DNA of 64,000 nt from Paenibacillus lacisoli (GCF_030580655.1 NZ_JAUQTB010000006.1:185147-249146), one strand, 5' to 3'; counted from the first letter of the stretch, positions 1 to 7,305 are shown. Notes: generated from the sequence alone by a model not told the origin. Program-made: numbers and translations.

Positions 1-341
1 AGGCGGCTGAACAGACGGGAACATCTTATGAGGAATTCTTGTCGTATGCTGAAGAGCATGGTGAAGATCTGCTTCAGGCTGTGGTTGAGGGTTACCGGAT
101 GACCTTTAATACCAATAATGGTCTGAAAATATGGCTGTTCGAGAAGTTTGGTTTTGAAGAAGGGCGTCACTTTCTGTTTAGTGAGGGATGGATTGAAGGG
201 CTGCAGCTGCGCCCGGAATCAGCGGAGCTGCTGCGACATACACTCGCGGTTAACTGGCAGCTGCTGGAGGACGAAGATCAGACTGAAGGGCCGAAGCCAT
301 ATACCCTGTGGATACCCCAGGCCCACCAGATAAAGGATTGA
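1..341 (+). CDS. hypothetical protein, 5' end outside window
   Basis: The reading frame is open from base 3 to the TGA at 339-341, so this is the C-terminal 112 residues of a longer gene. A TTG at 39 exists, but no ribosome binding site precedes it and the frame continues upstream without a stop, so a true start off the left edge is preferred. The visible part is acidic and probably helical, with an aromatic patch (LKIWLFEKFGF) and no motif I recognise. It is followed by two terminator hairpins at 411-449 and 459-489. Function unknown. Confidence 0.6.
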   Translation, partial: AAEQTGTSYEEFLSYAEEHGEDLLQAVVEGYRMTFNTNNGLKIWLFEKFGFEEGRHFLFSEGWIEGLQLRPESAELLRHTLAVNWQLLEDEDQTEGPKPYTLWIPQAHQIKD

Positions 342-410
342 ATTGAAGTGATGTGCTTTGTGTTTTCTTAGGCATAAGAAATAATTATTATGAAATGGAT
401 ACGAATATTG

Positions 411-449
411 AAAGCCCCTTGGTTGAGCTGTGTCCTTCAGGGGGCTTTA
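411..449 (+). terminator. hairpin terminator after the partial gene
   Basis: Arms AAAGCCCC (411-418) and GGGGCTTT (441-448) enclose a 22-base loop. There is only a weak T/A tail. It probably supplements the stronger hairpin just downstream. Confidence 0.45.
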
Positions 450-458
450 TATATGATA

Positions 459-489
459 AAAGGGCGCCGTGAGCAGCGGCGCCCTTTTT
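459..489. terminator. bidirectional intrinsic terminator
   Basis: AAGGGCGCCG and CGGCGCCCTT form a perfect GC-rich stem with a short loop. TTTTT follows on the plus strand and TTTT on the minus strand. It sits between the convergent partial gene and the ureF-like gene and can stop both. Confidence 0.8.
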
Positions 490-593
490 GTGGCTGAGGC
501 AGAACCTTCTTTCAAGTATTAATATGGGGACGGGGAAAGGAACGGGGGAGTGAGGGTCCTGGATGTGGTCGATCGGAGGGGAGGAATAAAGGT

Positions 594-1292
594 TTAGCGC
601 AGAGCGGTTACAACCGGTTGAACGGGAAGGCTCGCTACCTGTCGAGGGTGAAGGATATGTTCGGACGTCCATCTGGTGAGGGACTCTTCTCTGGCTTGCA
701 GCCAGCCCTCGTGCATACAGCGGACAAGCTGCTGCTGAAGCTGGGAACGTTCTTCTTGAGATAAGTTCACCAAGGAATGGACGGAACGGAGCTGAGCTGC
801 TACGGCAGCTGTAATATAGCCGGAAATTGCATCGTGCAGTGCTATGCCCAGTTGGGCATTGATCCAGCCGTGCAGAACGGCGAGTGTGTTGTGGCTGTTC
901 AGCAGGCGGCAGCTTGTCTCCAGCTGGCTGAAATTCAGATAAGGATACAGGACTTGTGCGAGTTTGAACATTCTGCGGCCGGCAGATTTGGCTTCCGGAT
1001 CTTGAATTTCAGTAGAATTGGAGCGCATGCGGGAGAGTCTGAAATCAATAGCGGCAATTAAGGCGGGGTCCTGCTGGGGGAATACCGCGTATACCGCCTG
1101 AATGGCTGATACGTCCATGTGAATAAGCTTGCGCTGGAGCTGCTGCTCAATCCATGCTGCTCGATCTTCCTTGTTGAGGACTGTCATATTGCTATCAGGA
1201 AGTGCAGAACCGAAAGAACATCCCGCTTTTTCGCCTGGGAATGATGAGTCCAGCAGCTGTGCATAGTCCAGCAGCTTATTGCCCTTATTCAA
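594..1292 (-). CDS. UreF-like protein, orphan
   Basis: A 232-residue protein whose layout follows the urease accessory protein UreF. It has an N-terminal LL.DSSFPG...SFGS block (UreF: L.DS.FP.G.F.HS.GLE), then a D-P-E..S.GRRM.KLA..LYP block near residue 105. A C-terminal HNTLAVLHGWINAQLGI helix pair and a region resembling the UreF L.Q.D/E..LQ end complete the match. UreF normally acts with UreD and UreG as a scaffold loading nickel into urease; no urease gene is in the window. The start is placed at the TTG at 1292 because AAGGAGG lies 8 bases upstream; an ATG at 1355 is in frame but has no such site. Similarity was judged by eye, so the family call is moderate and the function open. Confidence 0.5.
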   Translation of the reverse strand: MNKGNKLLDYAQLLDSSFPGEKAGCSFGSALPDSNMTVLNKEDRAAWIEQQLQRKLIHMDVSAIQAVYAVFPQQDPALIAAIDFRLSRMRSNSTEIQDPEAKSAGRRMFKLAQVLYPYLNFSQLETSCRLLNSHNTLAVLHGWINAQLGIALHDAISGYITAAVAAQLRSVHSLVNLSQEERSQLQQQLVRCMHEGWLQAREESLTRWTSEHILHPRQVASLPVQPVVTALR

Positions 1293-1495
1293 ACTGTTCG
1301 CCTCCTTATATTTCGTGTTAACTTTTCTATAAGTTGAGTTGAAATTTGAGTCCATTTTGCCATATTTCCAATAAAGGTGTCTATATAAATGTAATGTTCA
1401 TGTCAAATAAATCCTAATTAATTTTATAAATATGTTATTTTACGTGACCAATACTTAACATATAGTATTTGGTTTGTGTTTCTTTTATTTTATGC

Positions 1496-1524
1496 TTTAC
1501 ATTTGCTTGCTAAATAGGTATAAT
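1496..1524 (+). promoter_or_regulatory. sigma-A promoter of tRNA-Leu
   Basis: TTTACA (1496-1501), a 17-base spacer and a perfect TATAAT (1519-1524), ending 19 bases before the tRNA. Confidence 0.85.
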
Positions 1525-1543
1525 AAATTCTGTTGCTAACCGA

Positions 1544-1626
1544 GCGGTCGTGGTGGAATGGCAGACACGCTATCTTGAGGGGGTAGTGGGCGTACGCCCG
1601 TGGAGGTTCGAGTCCTCTCGACCGCA
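1544..1626 (+). tRNA. tRNA-Leu(GAG)
   Basis: A class II tRNA with a long variable arm. Acceptor arms GCGGTCG (1544-1550) and CGACCGC (1619-1625) pair fully, with A as discriminator. The anticodon stem CTATC/GGTAG carries loop TTGAGGG, so the anticodon is GAG, reading CUC and CUU. The variable arm is GGGCG-TAC-GCCC-type and the T arm contains GGTTCGAGTCC. CCA is not encoded. It is a single tRNA gene with its own promoter and terminator. Confidence 0.95.
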
Positions 1627-1644
1627 TTTTAAAGTATGATGAAG

Positions 1645-1675
1645 AAGAAGCTTCCCGTTAAGGGAAGCTTCTTTT
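1645..1675. terminator. terminator after tRNA-Leu, possibly bidirectional
   Basis: The stem AGAAGCTTCCC / GGGAAGCTTCT with loop GTTA is followed by TTTT on the plus strand. It lies between the tRNA and the convergent response regulator gene ending at 1679. Confidence 0.8.
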
Positions 1676-1678
1676 GTT

Positions 1679-2383
1679 CTACTCTATATACTTATAACCT
1701 GTTCCCCACACGGTCTTGATGTGGAGCGGATTTTTGGGTTCCTGCTCGGTTTTGCGGCGGAGACTGGAAATGTGCACATCAATGGTCCGGTCCAGGATAG
1801 CCTGATCCTCTCCTTTAATTCGATCAATCAATTCATTACGCGTGAATACCCTGCCAGGATTCCTGGAGAACAATCGCAAAAGCTCAAACTCAATATGGGT
1901 AACCTCAATTTCTTGACCTTTTACAAAAACAGTACGACTGTCCAGACTGATCTGCAGATACGGCTGTACAGAAGCTTGTTCGGGATTAGGCTGTGAATGC
2001 TGCGCCTTGATCAGGCTTGAAGGCATGCTGCGCCGCAGAAGGGCTTTCAGTCTGGAGTCCAGCTCTTTAAGGCTGAAAGGCTTGCAGAGAAAATCGTCAG
2101 CTCCGCTGTCCAGTGCCTGCAGCCGTTCGTTTAACATCGTATTCGCAGAAATCATTAGAATGGGAATATCTGAACAGCTGCGAATGGTAGCTATAATATC
2201 GTGCCCTGATAAGCCGGGCATCATCAGATCGGTAACGATCAGGTCAGGTTTAAAATGTCGAAAATGCTGTATCGTATCGGCCGGGTCCTGAACACTCTCG
2301 GTAATGTACCCTTCTTCCTCCAGGTAAAAGGCGATCATTTCGGCAAGATTTTTTTCATCTTCTATGAGTAAAAGCTTAATCAT
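1679..2383 (-). CDS. OmpR/PhoB-family response regulator, orphan
   Basis: A cytoplasmic transcription regulator of 234 residues. The N-terminal receiver domain has the acidic pair in LLLIEDE, the phosphoacceptor Asp in DLIVTDLMMPG, Ser/Thr in MISAN and Lys in CKPFS. The C-terminal winged-helix domain ends in the typical TVWGTGYKYIE. No histidine kinase gene is adjacent on either side, which is unusual for the family, so its partner must be elsewhere. The start is set at ATG 2383: AGGAG is 10 bases upstream, whereas it would be too close to the GTG three codons earlier. Target genes cannot be inferred. Confidence 0.85.
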   Translation of the reverse strand: MIKLLLIEDEKNLAEMIAFYLEEEGYITESVQDPADTIQHFRHFKPDLIVTDLMMPGLSGHDIIATIRSCSDIPILMISANTMLNERLQALDSGADDFLCKPFSLKELDSRLKALLRRSMPSSLIKAQHSQPNPEQASVQPYLQISLDSRTVFVKGQEIEVTHIEFELLRLFSRNPGRVFTRNELIDRIKGEDQAILDRTIDVHISSLRRKTEQEPKNPLHIKTVWGTGYKYIE

Positions 2384-2529
2384 TTCAGTCACACTCCTGC
2401 GGGTTCTTACTCAAGCTACAATAAGGCTCTGCTTTAATTTTATCATTAACTGTAGTGGATTAAATAAGGGTTTAATTAAAATTTCGAATGTGAAATTGAA
2501 ATCTGGAGTTATTGTCTGGGGCAAGTGTA

Positions 2530-2560
2530 AAAATAAAAAAGCCGCAGCAGGAGCTGCGGG
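2530..2560 (-). terminator. terminator of the glutathione peroxidase gene
   Basis: Read on the minus strand, CCGCAGC and GCTGCGG arms around TCCT are followed by a T-rich tail (the A-run at 2530-2540 on the plus strand). Confidence 0.8.
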
Positions 2561-2595
2561 CAGGGGAGGGGCAGGAGGAAAGTCTATTAGAGGAT

Positions 2596-3078
2596 CTATT
2601 TGTTCAGCAGAGCAGCGATATCCTCTTCAATTTTGTCAGGGGTTGTCTGAGGAGCATAACGTTTGACCACATTTCCATTACGATCGACAAGAAACTTAGT
2701 GAAGTTCCATTTAATTGATTTAGAGCCCAGAATACCAGGGGCTTCTTTCGTCAAATGTTTGAAGAGAGGGTGGGCTTTGTCGCCCTTGACGTCAATTTTC
2801 TCGAACATCGGGAAGCTCACACCGTAATTCATCTGACAGAATTCTGCAATATCATCGCTGGTGCCAGGCTCCTGTTCTGCGAATTGATTACTGGGGAATC
2901 CCAGAACGCGGAAGTCCTGATCCTTGAATTTATCGTAGAGCTGCTGCAATCCTTCGAATTGTGGAGAAAGACCACATTTGCTTGCTGTATTAACGATGAG
3001 AAGAACCTGATTTTTGTAATCGGACATCGGTATGTTCTTGCCCTGCAGTGTGCTGGCTTCAAACTGATAAATCGACAT
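2596..3078 (-). CDS. bsaA: glutathione peroxidase-family thiol peroxidase
   Basis: A 160-residue peroxidase of the GPx family, which reduces hydroperoxides, in bacilli most likely with thioredoxin or bacillithiol rather than glutathione. The active-site cysteine lies in NTASKCGLSPQ, the family GFPSNQF motif follows, and the catalytic Trp-Asn region is KWNFTKFLVDR. It is a cysteine type with no in-frame TGA. The start is the ATG at 3078 because AAGGAGG precedes it by 8 bases; an ATG nine codons upstream lacks a site. It is monocistronic, with its own terminator. A 21-bp palindrome at 3148-3168, matching the core of OhrR/MarR operators, lies about 70 bases upstream and suggests induction by organic peroxides. 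Confidence 0.9.
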   Translation of the reverse strand: MSIYQFEASTLQGKNIPMSDYKNQVLLIVNTASKCGLSPQFEGLQQLYDKFKDQDFRVLGFPSNQFAEQEPGTSDDIAEFCQMNYGVSFPMFEKIDVKGDKAHPLFKHLTKEAPGILGSKSIKWNFTKFLVDRNGNVVKRYAPQTTPDKIEEDIAALLNK

Positions 3079-3147
3079 GCTGGAAACCTCCTTCAATACA
3101 TTCATTGGATATGTAAAACCTTGAAATGTAACGATATTTTTATCTGA

Positions 3148-3168
3148 TTGTGCAATTTAATTGTACAA
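3148..3168 (-). promoter_or_regulatory. OhrR/MarR-type operator upstream of the peroxidase gene
   Basis: On the minus strand this is a 21-bp inverted repeat with arms TTGTACAATT and AATTGCACAA around a central A and one mismatch. The core TACAATTAAATTG matches the operator known for the organic peroxide sensor OhrR in B. subtilis. The location upstream of a peroxidase gene fits. No ohrR gene is in the window. Confidence 0.55.
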
Positions 3169-3350
3169 AATATAAAATAATTTGGCAAGTTTTATTATAT
3201 GTATTAACTCTAATAACTGACGGAGCTACTTTAAATTTGCCAGGATTAGAGATGAAGAGAAAACCGCAGATAAATCGAGAAATACATTTTTGTAAGCGTT
3301 ATCCCGATGGTTCATGCTTCTCTTTACATTTTTTTGATACCCTGCACTGC

Positions 3351-3379
3351 TTTACATGCAGCAGGTGCGGGTGTATGAT
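3351..3379 (+). promoter_or_regulatory. promoter of the tandem riboswitch leader
   Basis: TTTACA (3351-3356), a 17-base spacer and TATGAT (3374-3379). Transcription would begin near 3386, just upstream of the first aptamer. The remaining part of the 345-base gap from 3079 holds only the peroxidase promoter region and operator. Confidence 0.75.
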
Positions 3380-3423
3380 TCAAGACGTGATTTCAAATGT
3401 CAGCTATTCTTTAATTTGCAGAT

Positions 3424-3607
3424 CCATCGCTGAGTTCCGCCGGAAGGCGGAATCGGGGGAACCAAATGCAGTGCTGCTGTTCCGGTGTGAGAGTCGGAAT
3501 AATGACATTGCAGGGGTGAATCCTGGAGCCTGTCAGGCCCCGGGTAGAGCGACTCTCACCGCTCGAATCCGACAGCTAACCTCGTAAGCGCCGTTTGAGA
3601 GAGGAAC
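3424..3607 (+). ncRNA. c-di-AMP riboswitch (ydaO/yuaA class), first copy
   Basis: The conserved blocks of the ydaO aptamer occur in order. They are CGCTGA, a variable hairpin, CGGGGGAACCA, GGGGTGAAT, GCGACTCTCA, CGAATCCGACAGCTAACCTC and GTAAGCG, then GAGAGAGGAAC. This class binds cyclic di-AMP and usually turns expression off. It is followed at 3635-3668 by its own terminator, with no gene before the second copy. Confidence 0.93.
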
Positions 3608-3634
3608 TATGGACTTGTGCTTGATGGATTAATC

Positions 3635-3668
3635 AACCACAGGGGCGCCAAACCTCTGTGGTTTTTTT
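3635..3668 (+). terminator. expression-platform terminator of riboswitch copy 1
   Basis: CCACAGGGG and CCTCTGTGG form a stem followed by seven T. It lies 28 bases after the first aptamer. Confidence 0.9.
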
Positions 3669-3721
3669 GCGCCTGAATGAAGATGATGGATGAGAATGAA
3701 TACGAAGATGAATAGGATCTA

Positions 3722-3880
3722 CAAACGCTGAATTCTGCCAAGGCAGAAGCGGGGGAACCAACAAGGGAATCGCTGGAGCACAGCGGTTTCAGGGGTGAAT
3801 TTTCCGTCCAGGCGACGGGAATAGGGCGACTCTCACGCCCGAATCCGACAGCTAACCTCGTAAGCGTACCGGGAGAGGCA
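3722..3880 (+). ncRNA. c-di-AMP riboswitch (ydaO/yuaA class), second copy
   Basis: A second complete aptamer follows the first on the same strand. It has ACGCTGA, a hairpin, GCGGGGGAACCA, GGGGTGAAT, GGGCGACTCTCA, CGAATCCGACAGCTAACCTC, GTAAGCGT and GGGAGAGG. The variable stems differ from copy 1, so this is not a recent exact duplication. Its own terminator follows at 3923-3962, then the gene at 3996. A leader transcript from 3386 must pass both switches. Confidence 0.93.
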
Positions 3881-3922
3881 GCGCAGCCATATGCGTATTT
3901 ATGGGTGATCCATGAATACCTA

Positions 3923-3962
3923 GGAAGCCGCGGAAGCTCTTTTCCGCACGGCTTCTTTTTTT
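3923..3962 (+). terminator. expression-platform terminator of riboswitch copy 2
   Basis: GAAGCCG and CGGCTTC outer arms with an inner GGAA/TTCC pairing are followed by seven T, 34 bases before the ATG of the regulated gene. Confidence 0.9.
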
Positions 3963-3995
3963 GCGCTGTCTTGAACGCTACAGGGAGGAGCCCAC

Positions 3996-4418
3996 ATGGA
4001 GGACAGTCTGATTCTGGTCACGGCCCCGAATGAAGCGGGGCGCAATTTCATTAAATTATTAATGTATAAAAAGCTGGCTTTCGCTGTACTGACCAACAGC
4101 GCGCATGAAGAGAAGAAGCTTAAGAAAATGGGTGTAGCGCGGATCATCCGCATTAACACCGCACACGCGGAGAACTGGTTTCTCCCTCATGAATGTGTCG
4201 GCAAGGTGTTTATTTTCGAGAACAGTCTGAATCTGACCTGCCGCTTCCTGCAAATATGCCGGTCCTGGACACGCGAACGGGTCTGTGTGATCACCCAAAG
4301 CGGTAATCCCCAGGGGATCTATAAAGGCATGGGTGCAGATCAGGTGGTCTATCGTCTGAAAGGCGAGCTGGGATTTCTGCTGAATCCTGAATCGGTTCCC
4401 GAATCTAGAACCATTTAA
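3996..4418 (+). CDS. Rossmann-like hypothetical protein under c-di-AMP control
   Basis: A cytoplasmic protein of 140 residues with no signal peptide or membrane segment. The start has GGGAGGAG 5 bases upstream. The N-terminus looks like a beta-alpha-beta nucleotide-binding fold (SLILVTAPNEAGRNFIKLL, then AVLTNS and a Lys-rich helix). However, the glycine loop is not canonical GxGxxG. The C-terminal half has a further strand (KVFIFENS, VCVITQSG). It is the only gene behind two c-di-AMP riboswitches with terminators, so it should be silent when c-di-AMP is high. Because c-di-AMP governs potassium and osmolyte transport in Firmicutes, a role in ion or osmotic balance is plausible, but that is inference. 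I do not recognise the family. Confidence 0.75.
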   Translation: MEDSLILVTAPNEAGRNFIKLLMYKKLAFAVLTNSAHEEKKLKKMGVARIIRINTAHAENWFLPHECVGKVFIFENSLNLTCRFLQICRSWTRERVCVITQSGNPQGIYKGMGADQVVYRLKGELGFLLNPESVPESRTI

Positions 4419-4525
4419 GGAAGCCTCCTAACGCCTCCATTTAGAAGGATTCCCGTAGTAAAGGTCATCTCCATAGAGATGCGAGCAGTCCTGCCGCGGA
4501 TCAAATCCGCGGCTTCAGGCAGTGC

Positions 4526-4570
4526 CATACTAAAAACCCCTGCAGCTCAGCTGCAGGGGTTTTTAGTATG
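4526..4570. terminator. bidirectional terminator, 45-base perfect palindrome
   Basis: Two perfectly complementary 22-base arms around a single central C. The core CCCCTGCAGCT/AGCTGCAGGGG is flanked by A5 and T5, so it terminates in both directions, between the gene ending at 4418 and mntH ending at 4581. A separate hairpin at 4493-4513 (GCCGCGGAT-CAA-ATCCGCGGC) has no T-run. Confidence 0.9.
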
Positions 4571-4580
4571 CGGTAACTGC

Positions 4581-5900
4581 TCAGGCTGTAAAGGTCTTGA
4601 AGAGCAGGTACACGTTCAGGGAGACAATAATGGCTGTGACAATCCAAGCGAGGATATTCTGCCAAGGTTTATTGACGAATTCACCCATTTTTTTGCGGCT
4701 GCCTGTGAACAAGATAAGCGGAATGATAGCAAACGGGAGCTGCAGGGAAAGGATGACCTGGCTGAGCACAAGCAGTTCTTCGACACCCTTCTCTCCGGCT
4801 ATGGCAGTAACGATAACGGCTGGTATGATGGCGATCAGCCGGGTAATCAGCCGGCGCAGCCAGGCCGGCAGGCGGATATTCAGGAATCCTTCCATCACGA
4901 TCTGGCCCGACAGGGTACCAGTTAAGGTTGAATTTTGCCCGGAGGCCAGCAGAGCTACTCCAAACAGGATGCTGGCTGCGGTTGTTCCGAGCAGCGGGGT
5001 GAGCAGGTAGTAGGCGTCTGTAATTTCACCTACATCCGTCATACCTGCCTTATGGAAGACAGCCGCTGCTACGATCAGTATCGCCGCGTTAATGAAGAGA
5101 GCGAAGGTCAGGGCAATGGTTGAGTCCCAGGTTGCGTACTTGATGGCTTCACGCTTCCCCTTAGATGTCTGTTCGAATCGACGTGTCTGGACGATTGAAG
5201 AATGGAGATAGAGGTTATGCGGCATCACAGTAGCGCCCAGAATCCCAATGGCAATGTACAGCATGCTGGGATTACTCAAGATCTCGGAGTGGGGAACAAA
5301 CCCGTTCATGATTCCGCCCATGTCCGGCTTCGCCAGAAACAGATCGATGGCAAAGCAGGCGGCAATCGTGCCCATCAGTACAATAACGATAATTTCCAGT
5401 GAGCGGAAGCCCTTCTTCTGGAGCAGCAGCACCAGCAGCACATCCAGAGCGGTAATAATGACGCCATACAGGATGGGGATTCCGAACAGCAGTTTTAGGG
5501 CGATAGCTGAACCGATGACCTCTGCCAGGTCGGTGGCGGCTATAGCCAACTCGCAGAGGATCCACAGCACGAAGGTAACCGGCCGGCTGAAATTGTCCCG
5601 GCAAGCCTGAGCCAGATCCCGGCCTGTAGCGATACCCAGCTTGCTGGATAGGGCCTGCAGAAGGATGGCCATGAGGTTGGACATTAGGATGACACTTAGG
5701 AGCGTGTAGCCGAACTGGGAACCGCCCGCAATGTCTGTAGCCCAGTTGCCAGGGTCCATGTAGCCGACCGCGACCAGATAGCCCGGACCGGCAAAAGCCA
5801 AAAATTTGCGAAACCAGGAGCCATTTTTGGGAACGTGCATCGAACGGTTCATTTCGGACAGAGAGACACTCTCTGCCAGTGTATCTGGGGAACTGCTCAA
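4581..5900 (-). CDS. mntH: NRAMP-family manganese/divalent metal transporter MntH
   Basis: A multi-pass inner membrane protein of about 439 residues that couples proton and Mn2+ (or Fe2+) uptake. The two metal-site signatures are present: DPGN in the first helix ([12 protein letters not shown]) and MPHN in helix 6 ([14 protein letters not shown]). About 11 hydrophobic segments follow, as expected for the family. The start is chosen at TTG 5900 because AGGTGATC, a match to the end of 16S rRNA, lies 3 bases upstream; the GTG at 5909 overlaps that site. It is a single gene ending at the shared palindromic terminator. Regulation by an MntR-type repressor is usual for the family, but I could not identify a convincing MntR box. 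Confidence 0.93.
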   Translation of the reverse strand: MSSSPDTLAESVSLSEMNRSMHVPKNGSWFRKFLAFAGPGYLVAVGYMDPGNWATDIAGGSQFGYTLLSVILMSNLMAILLQALSSKLGIATGRDLAQACRDNFSRPVTFVLWILCELAIAATDLAEVIGSAIALKLLFGIPILYGVIITALDVLLVLLLQKKGFRSLEIIVIVLMGTIAACFAIDLFLAKPDMGGIMNGFVPHSEILSNPSMLYIAIGILGATVMPHNLYLHSSIVQTRRFEQTSKGKREAIKYATWDSTIALTFALFINAAILIVAAAVFHKAGMTDVGEITDAYYLLTPLLGTTAASILFGVALLASGQNSTLTGTLSGQIVMEGFLNIRLPAWLRRLITRLIAIIPAVIVTAIAGEKGVEELLVLSQVILSLQLPFAIIPLILFTGSRKKMGEFVNKPWQNILAWIVTAIIVSLNVYLLFKTFTA

Positions 5901-6026
5901 GAAGATCACCTGCGCTTTATATTTATTTTGGAAAATCTAATGAATACAGGATTCGAAAAGTCGGCAGCTTTTTATGCGGATGAACGACAACAGGTATAGC
6001 TTAAAATGTTGCCCTCACCTAATCAC

Positions 6027-6054
6027 ATTGTACTCCAACAAATGTTTTTGTCTA
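6027..6054 (-). promoter_or_regulatory. candidate mntH promoter
   Basis: On the minus strand, TAGACA (6054-6049), a 16-base spacer and TACAAT (6032-6027). The rest of the 397-base divergent gap 5901-6297 shows no further gene; a spaced reading frame at 5974-6183 has no ribosome site. Confidence 0.45.
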
Positions 6055-6262
6055 GTGCAACTTTTATGTTTCGGGGCAATTTTTTCTCCGTGCCTGTCCA
6101 TGAGAAGGGTTTGGTGTTATTTCTGCCATTTTATAAACGCGGCCCTGTGGTGTGAATCAAAGCAGGCGTTTCAATTTGAATGATGAGTTTAAAATATATT
6201 GTATGCAACAAAATGACTAAGCATCAGATTGATCGTGCAGCATATTAGAATGAGATTGAAAC

Positions 6263-6272
6263 CAATTAAATT
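6263..6272 (+). promoter_or_regulatory. half-conserved OhrR-like box ahead of ohr
   Basis: CAATTAAATT is identical to the centre of the OhrR operator and to the centre of the palindrome ahead of the peroxidase gene at 3148-3168, but the outer bases are not palindromic. It lies 25 bases before the ohr start. Confidence 0.35.
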
Positions 6273-6297
6273 AATGAACACAAAGGAGAGATTGAAG

Positions 6298-6717
6298 ATG
6301 GAAGCTCTTTATACAGCAACAGTAACGGTTAAAGGCGGCAGAGACGGCTCTATTTCTTCTTCCGACGGGGTTTTGGAACATAAATTGAGTACGCCCAAGG
6401 AGCTCGGCGGTGCAGGAGGTCAAGCGACCAACCCCGAGCAGCTGTTTGCGGCTGGTTATGGCGCTTGTTATGAAAGTGCGCTAGCCAACGTGGCGCGCAA
6501 GGAGAAAGTAAAGCTGGAGAATGTGGAAGTAACCAGTAATGTATCGATCGGCAAAGATCCTAGCGACGGCGGTTTCCGTCTGGCTGTACGCCTGGATGTC
6601 AGCATTCCGGGTGTAGACCGTGCCCAGGCTGAGGACTTAGCCCGCAAAGCGCACGACTTCTGCCCGTATTCCAAGGCGACAAGAGGCAATATTGAAGTCG
6701 AGCTGAATGTCATCTAA
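6298..6717 (+). CDS. ohrA: organic hydroperoxide resistance protein Ohr (OsmC family)
   Basis: A cytoplasmic homodimeric peroxidase of 139 residues, the normal Ohr length. It reduces organic and lipid hydroperoxides using two cysteines. Both are visible: Cys in GYGACYESALANVA near residue 60 and Cys in HDFCPYSKATRGN near residue 124. The N-terminal strand YTATVTVKGGRDG and the ATNPEQLFAAGY motif are typical. The start is ATG 6298 with AAAGGAGAG 7 bases upstream; in-frame upstream starts lack a site. It is monocistronic with a strong terminator at 6787-6814. An OhrR-like half box lies upstream. Confidence 0.95.
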   Translation: MEALYTATVTVKGGRDGSISSSDGVLEHKLSTPKELGGAGGQATNPEQLFAAGYGACYESALANVARKEKVKLENVEVTSNVSIGKDPSDGGFRLAVRLDVSIPGVDRAQAEDLARKAHDFCPYSKATRGNIEVELNVI

Positions 6718-6786
6718 TACGTTAAGGGTATACAGCCTGAAGCCTTGAAGGATCTACGGGATCGCGCAATCCTAGGATCATTTTGG

Positions 6787-6814
6787 AGCAGCCGCAAAAT
6801 GCGGCTGCTTTTTC
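6787..6814 (+). terminator. terminator of ohr
   Basis: AGCAGCCGCA and TGCGGCTGCT pair perfectly around AAA and are followed by five T. Confidence 0.92.
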
Positions 6815-6945
6815 ACGTTTACAGGTACCTGGTAGCGGCAGTTTGGTTGACATGCTTATCAAAATTCTTTAATATGACTTAGGTGAATCCATCACAAGGA
6901 CGCTGTACGTATGAATAACCAAATTTGAATTAACGGGTGATATAA

Positions 6946-7227
6946 ATGTCGTCTTACAAACCAAGTATTGTGGATCTGAAGAAAGCGGGCATTAACGAAA
7001 AAGACGGACTGTACGAGTTTACCATGAACTTGGCTGACGGAACGGCTTGTCGTGTATTCTACCAACGCAATCCTGAATGGAAGTTGATGAATGTCAGCCG
7101 TTTGCAAAAAACACCTTGCCCGGTATGCCGCAAAGACTACATCTGCAAATGCATGGATCAATACGAAGGCGAGCTGAACCGTCAGATGCAGGACGATCAG
7201 TGGATCGAGAAAGCGCTGGCTGAGTAA
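6946..7227 (+). CDS. small cysteine-rich hypothetical protein
   Basis: A 93-residue soluble protein starting at ATG 6946 behind GGGTGAT. It ends with TAA-type spacing before a terminator at 7277. Near residues 62-75 it holds CPVCRKDYICKC, four cysteines arranged like a small zinc-binding knuckle. The N-terminal part (DGLYEFTMNLADGTACRVFYQR) looks like a beta sheet and the C-terminus is helical. It is a lone gene. I do not recognise a named family; metal binding is inferred from the cysteine spacing only. Confidence 0.75.
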   Translation: MSSYKPSIVDLKKAGINEKDGLYEFTMNLADGTACRVFYQRNPEWKLMNVSRLQKTPCPVCRKDYICKCMDQYEGELNRQMQDDQWIEKALAE

Positions 7228-7276
7228 GAGAATGAGACAATTCCGTCAACGGGCGGAGCATGCCGCATGAATAGAT

Positions 7277-7305
7277 AAGACATCGGGAAGCCGGTGTCTT
7301 TTTTC
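7277..7305 (+). terminator. terminator of the cysteine-rich gene
   Basis: AAGACATCGG and CCGGTGTCTT arms with a GAAG loop, followed by TTTTC. Confidence 0.9.

Noticed and set aside
3150..3587. 145-codon plus-strand frame before and across the first riboswitch
   Set aside because: It overlaps the conserved aptamer and promoter, lacks a ribosome site and has no recognisable content.
3677..3715. 12-codon frame MKMMDENEYEDE between the two riboswitches
   Set aside because: No ribosome site and no sign of conservation; probably chance in A/G-rich sequence. Only worth revisiting if relatives keep it.
5910..6060. MntR-type operator ahead of mntH
   Set aside because: I looked for the known palindrome pattern with TTTGCC/GGCAAA-like halves and found no convincing match.
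5974..6183. 69-codon frame in the mntH-ohr gap
   Set aside because: No ribosome site, unusual Cys/Phe-rich composition, and it spans the likely mntH promoter.
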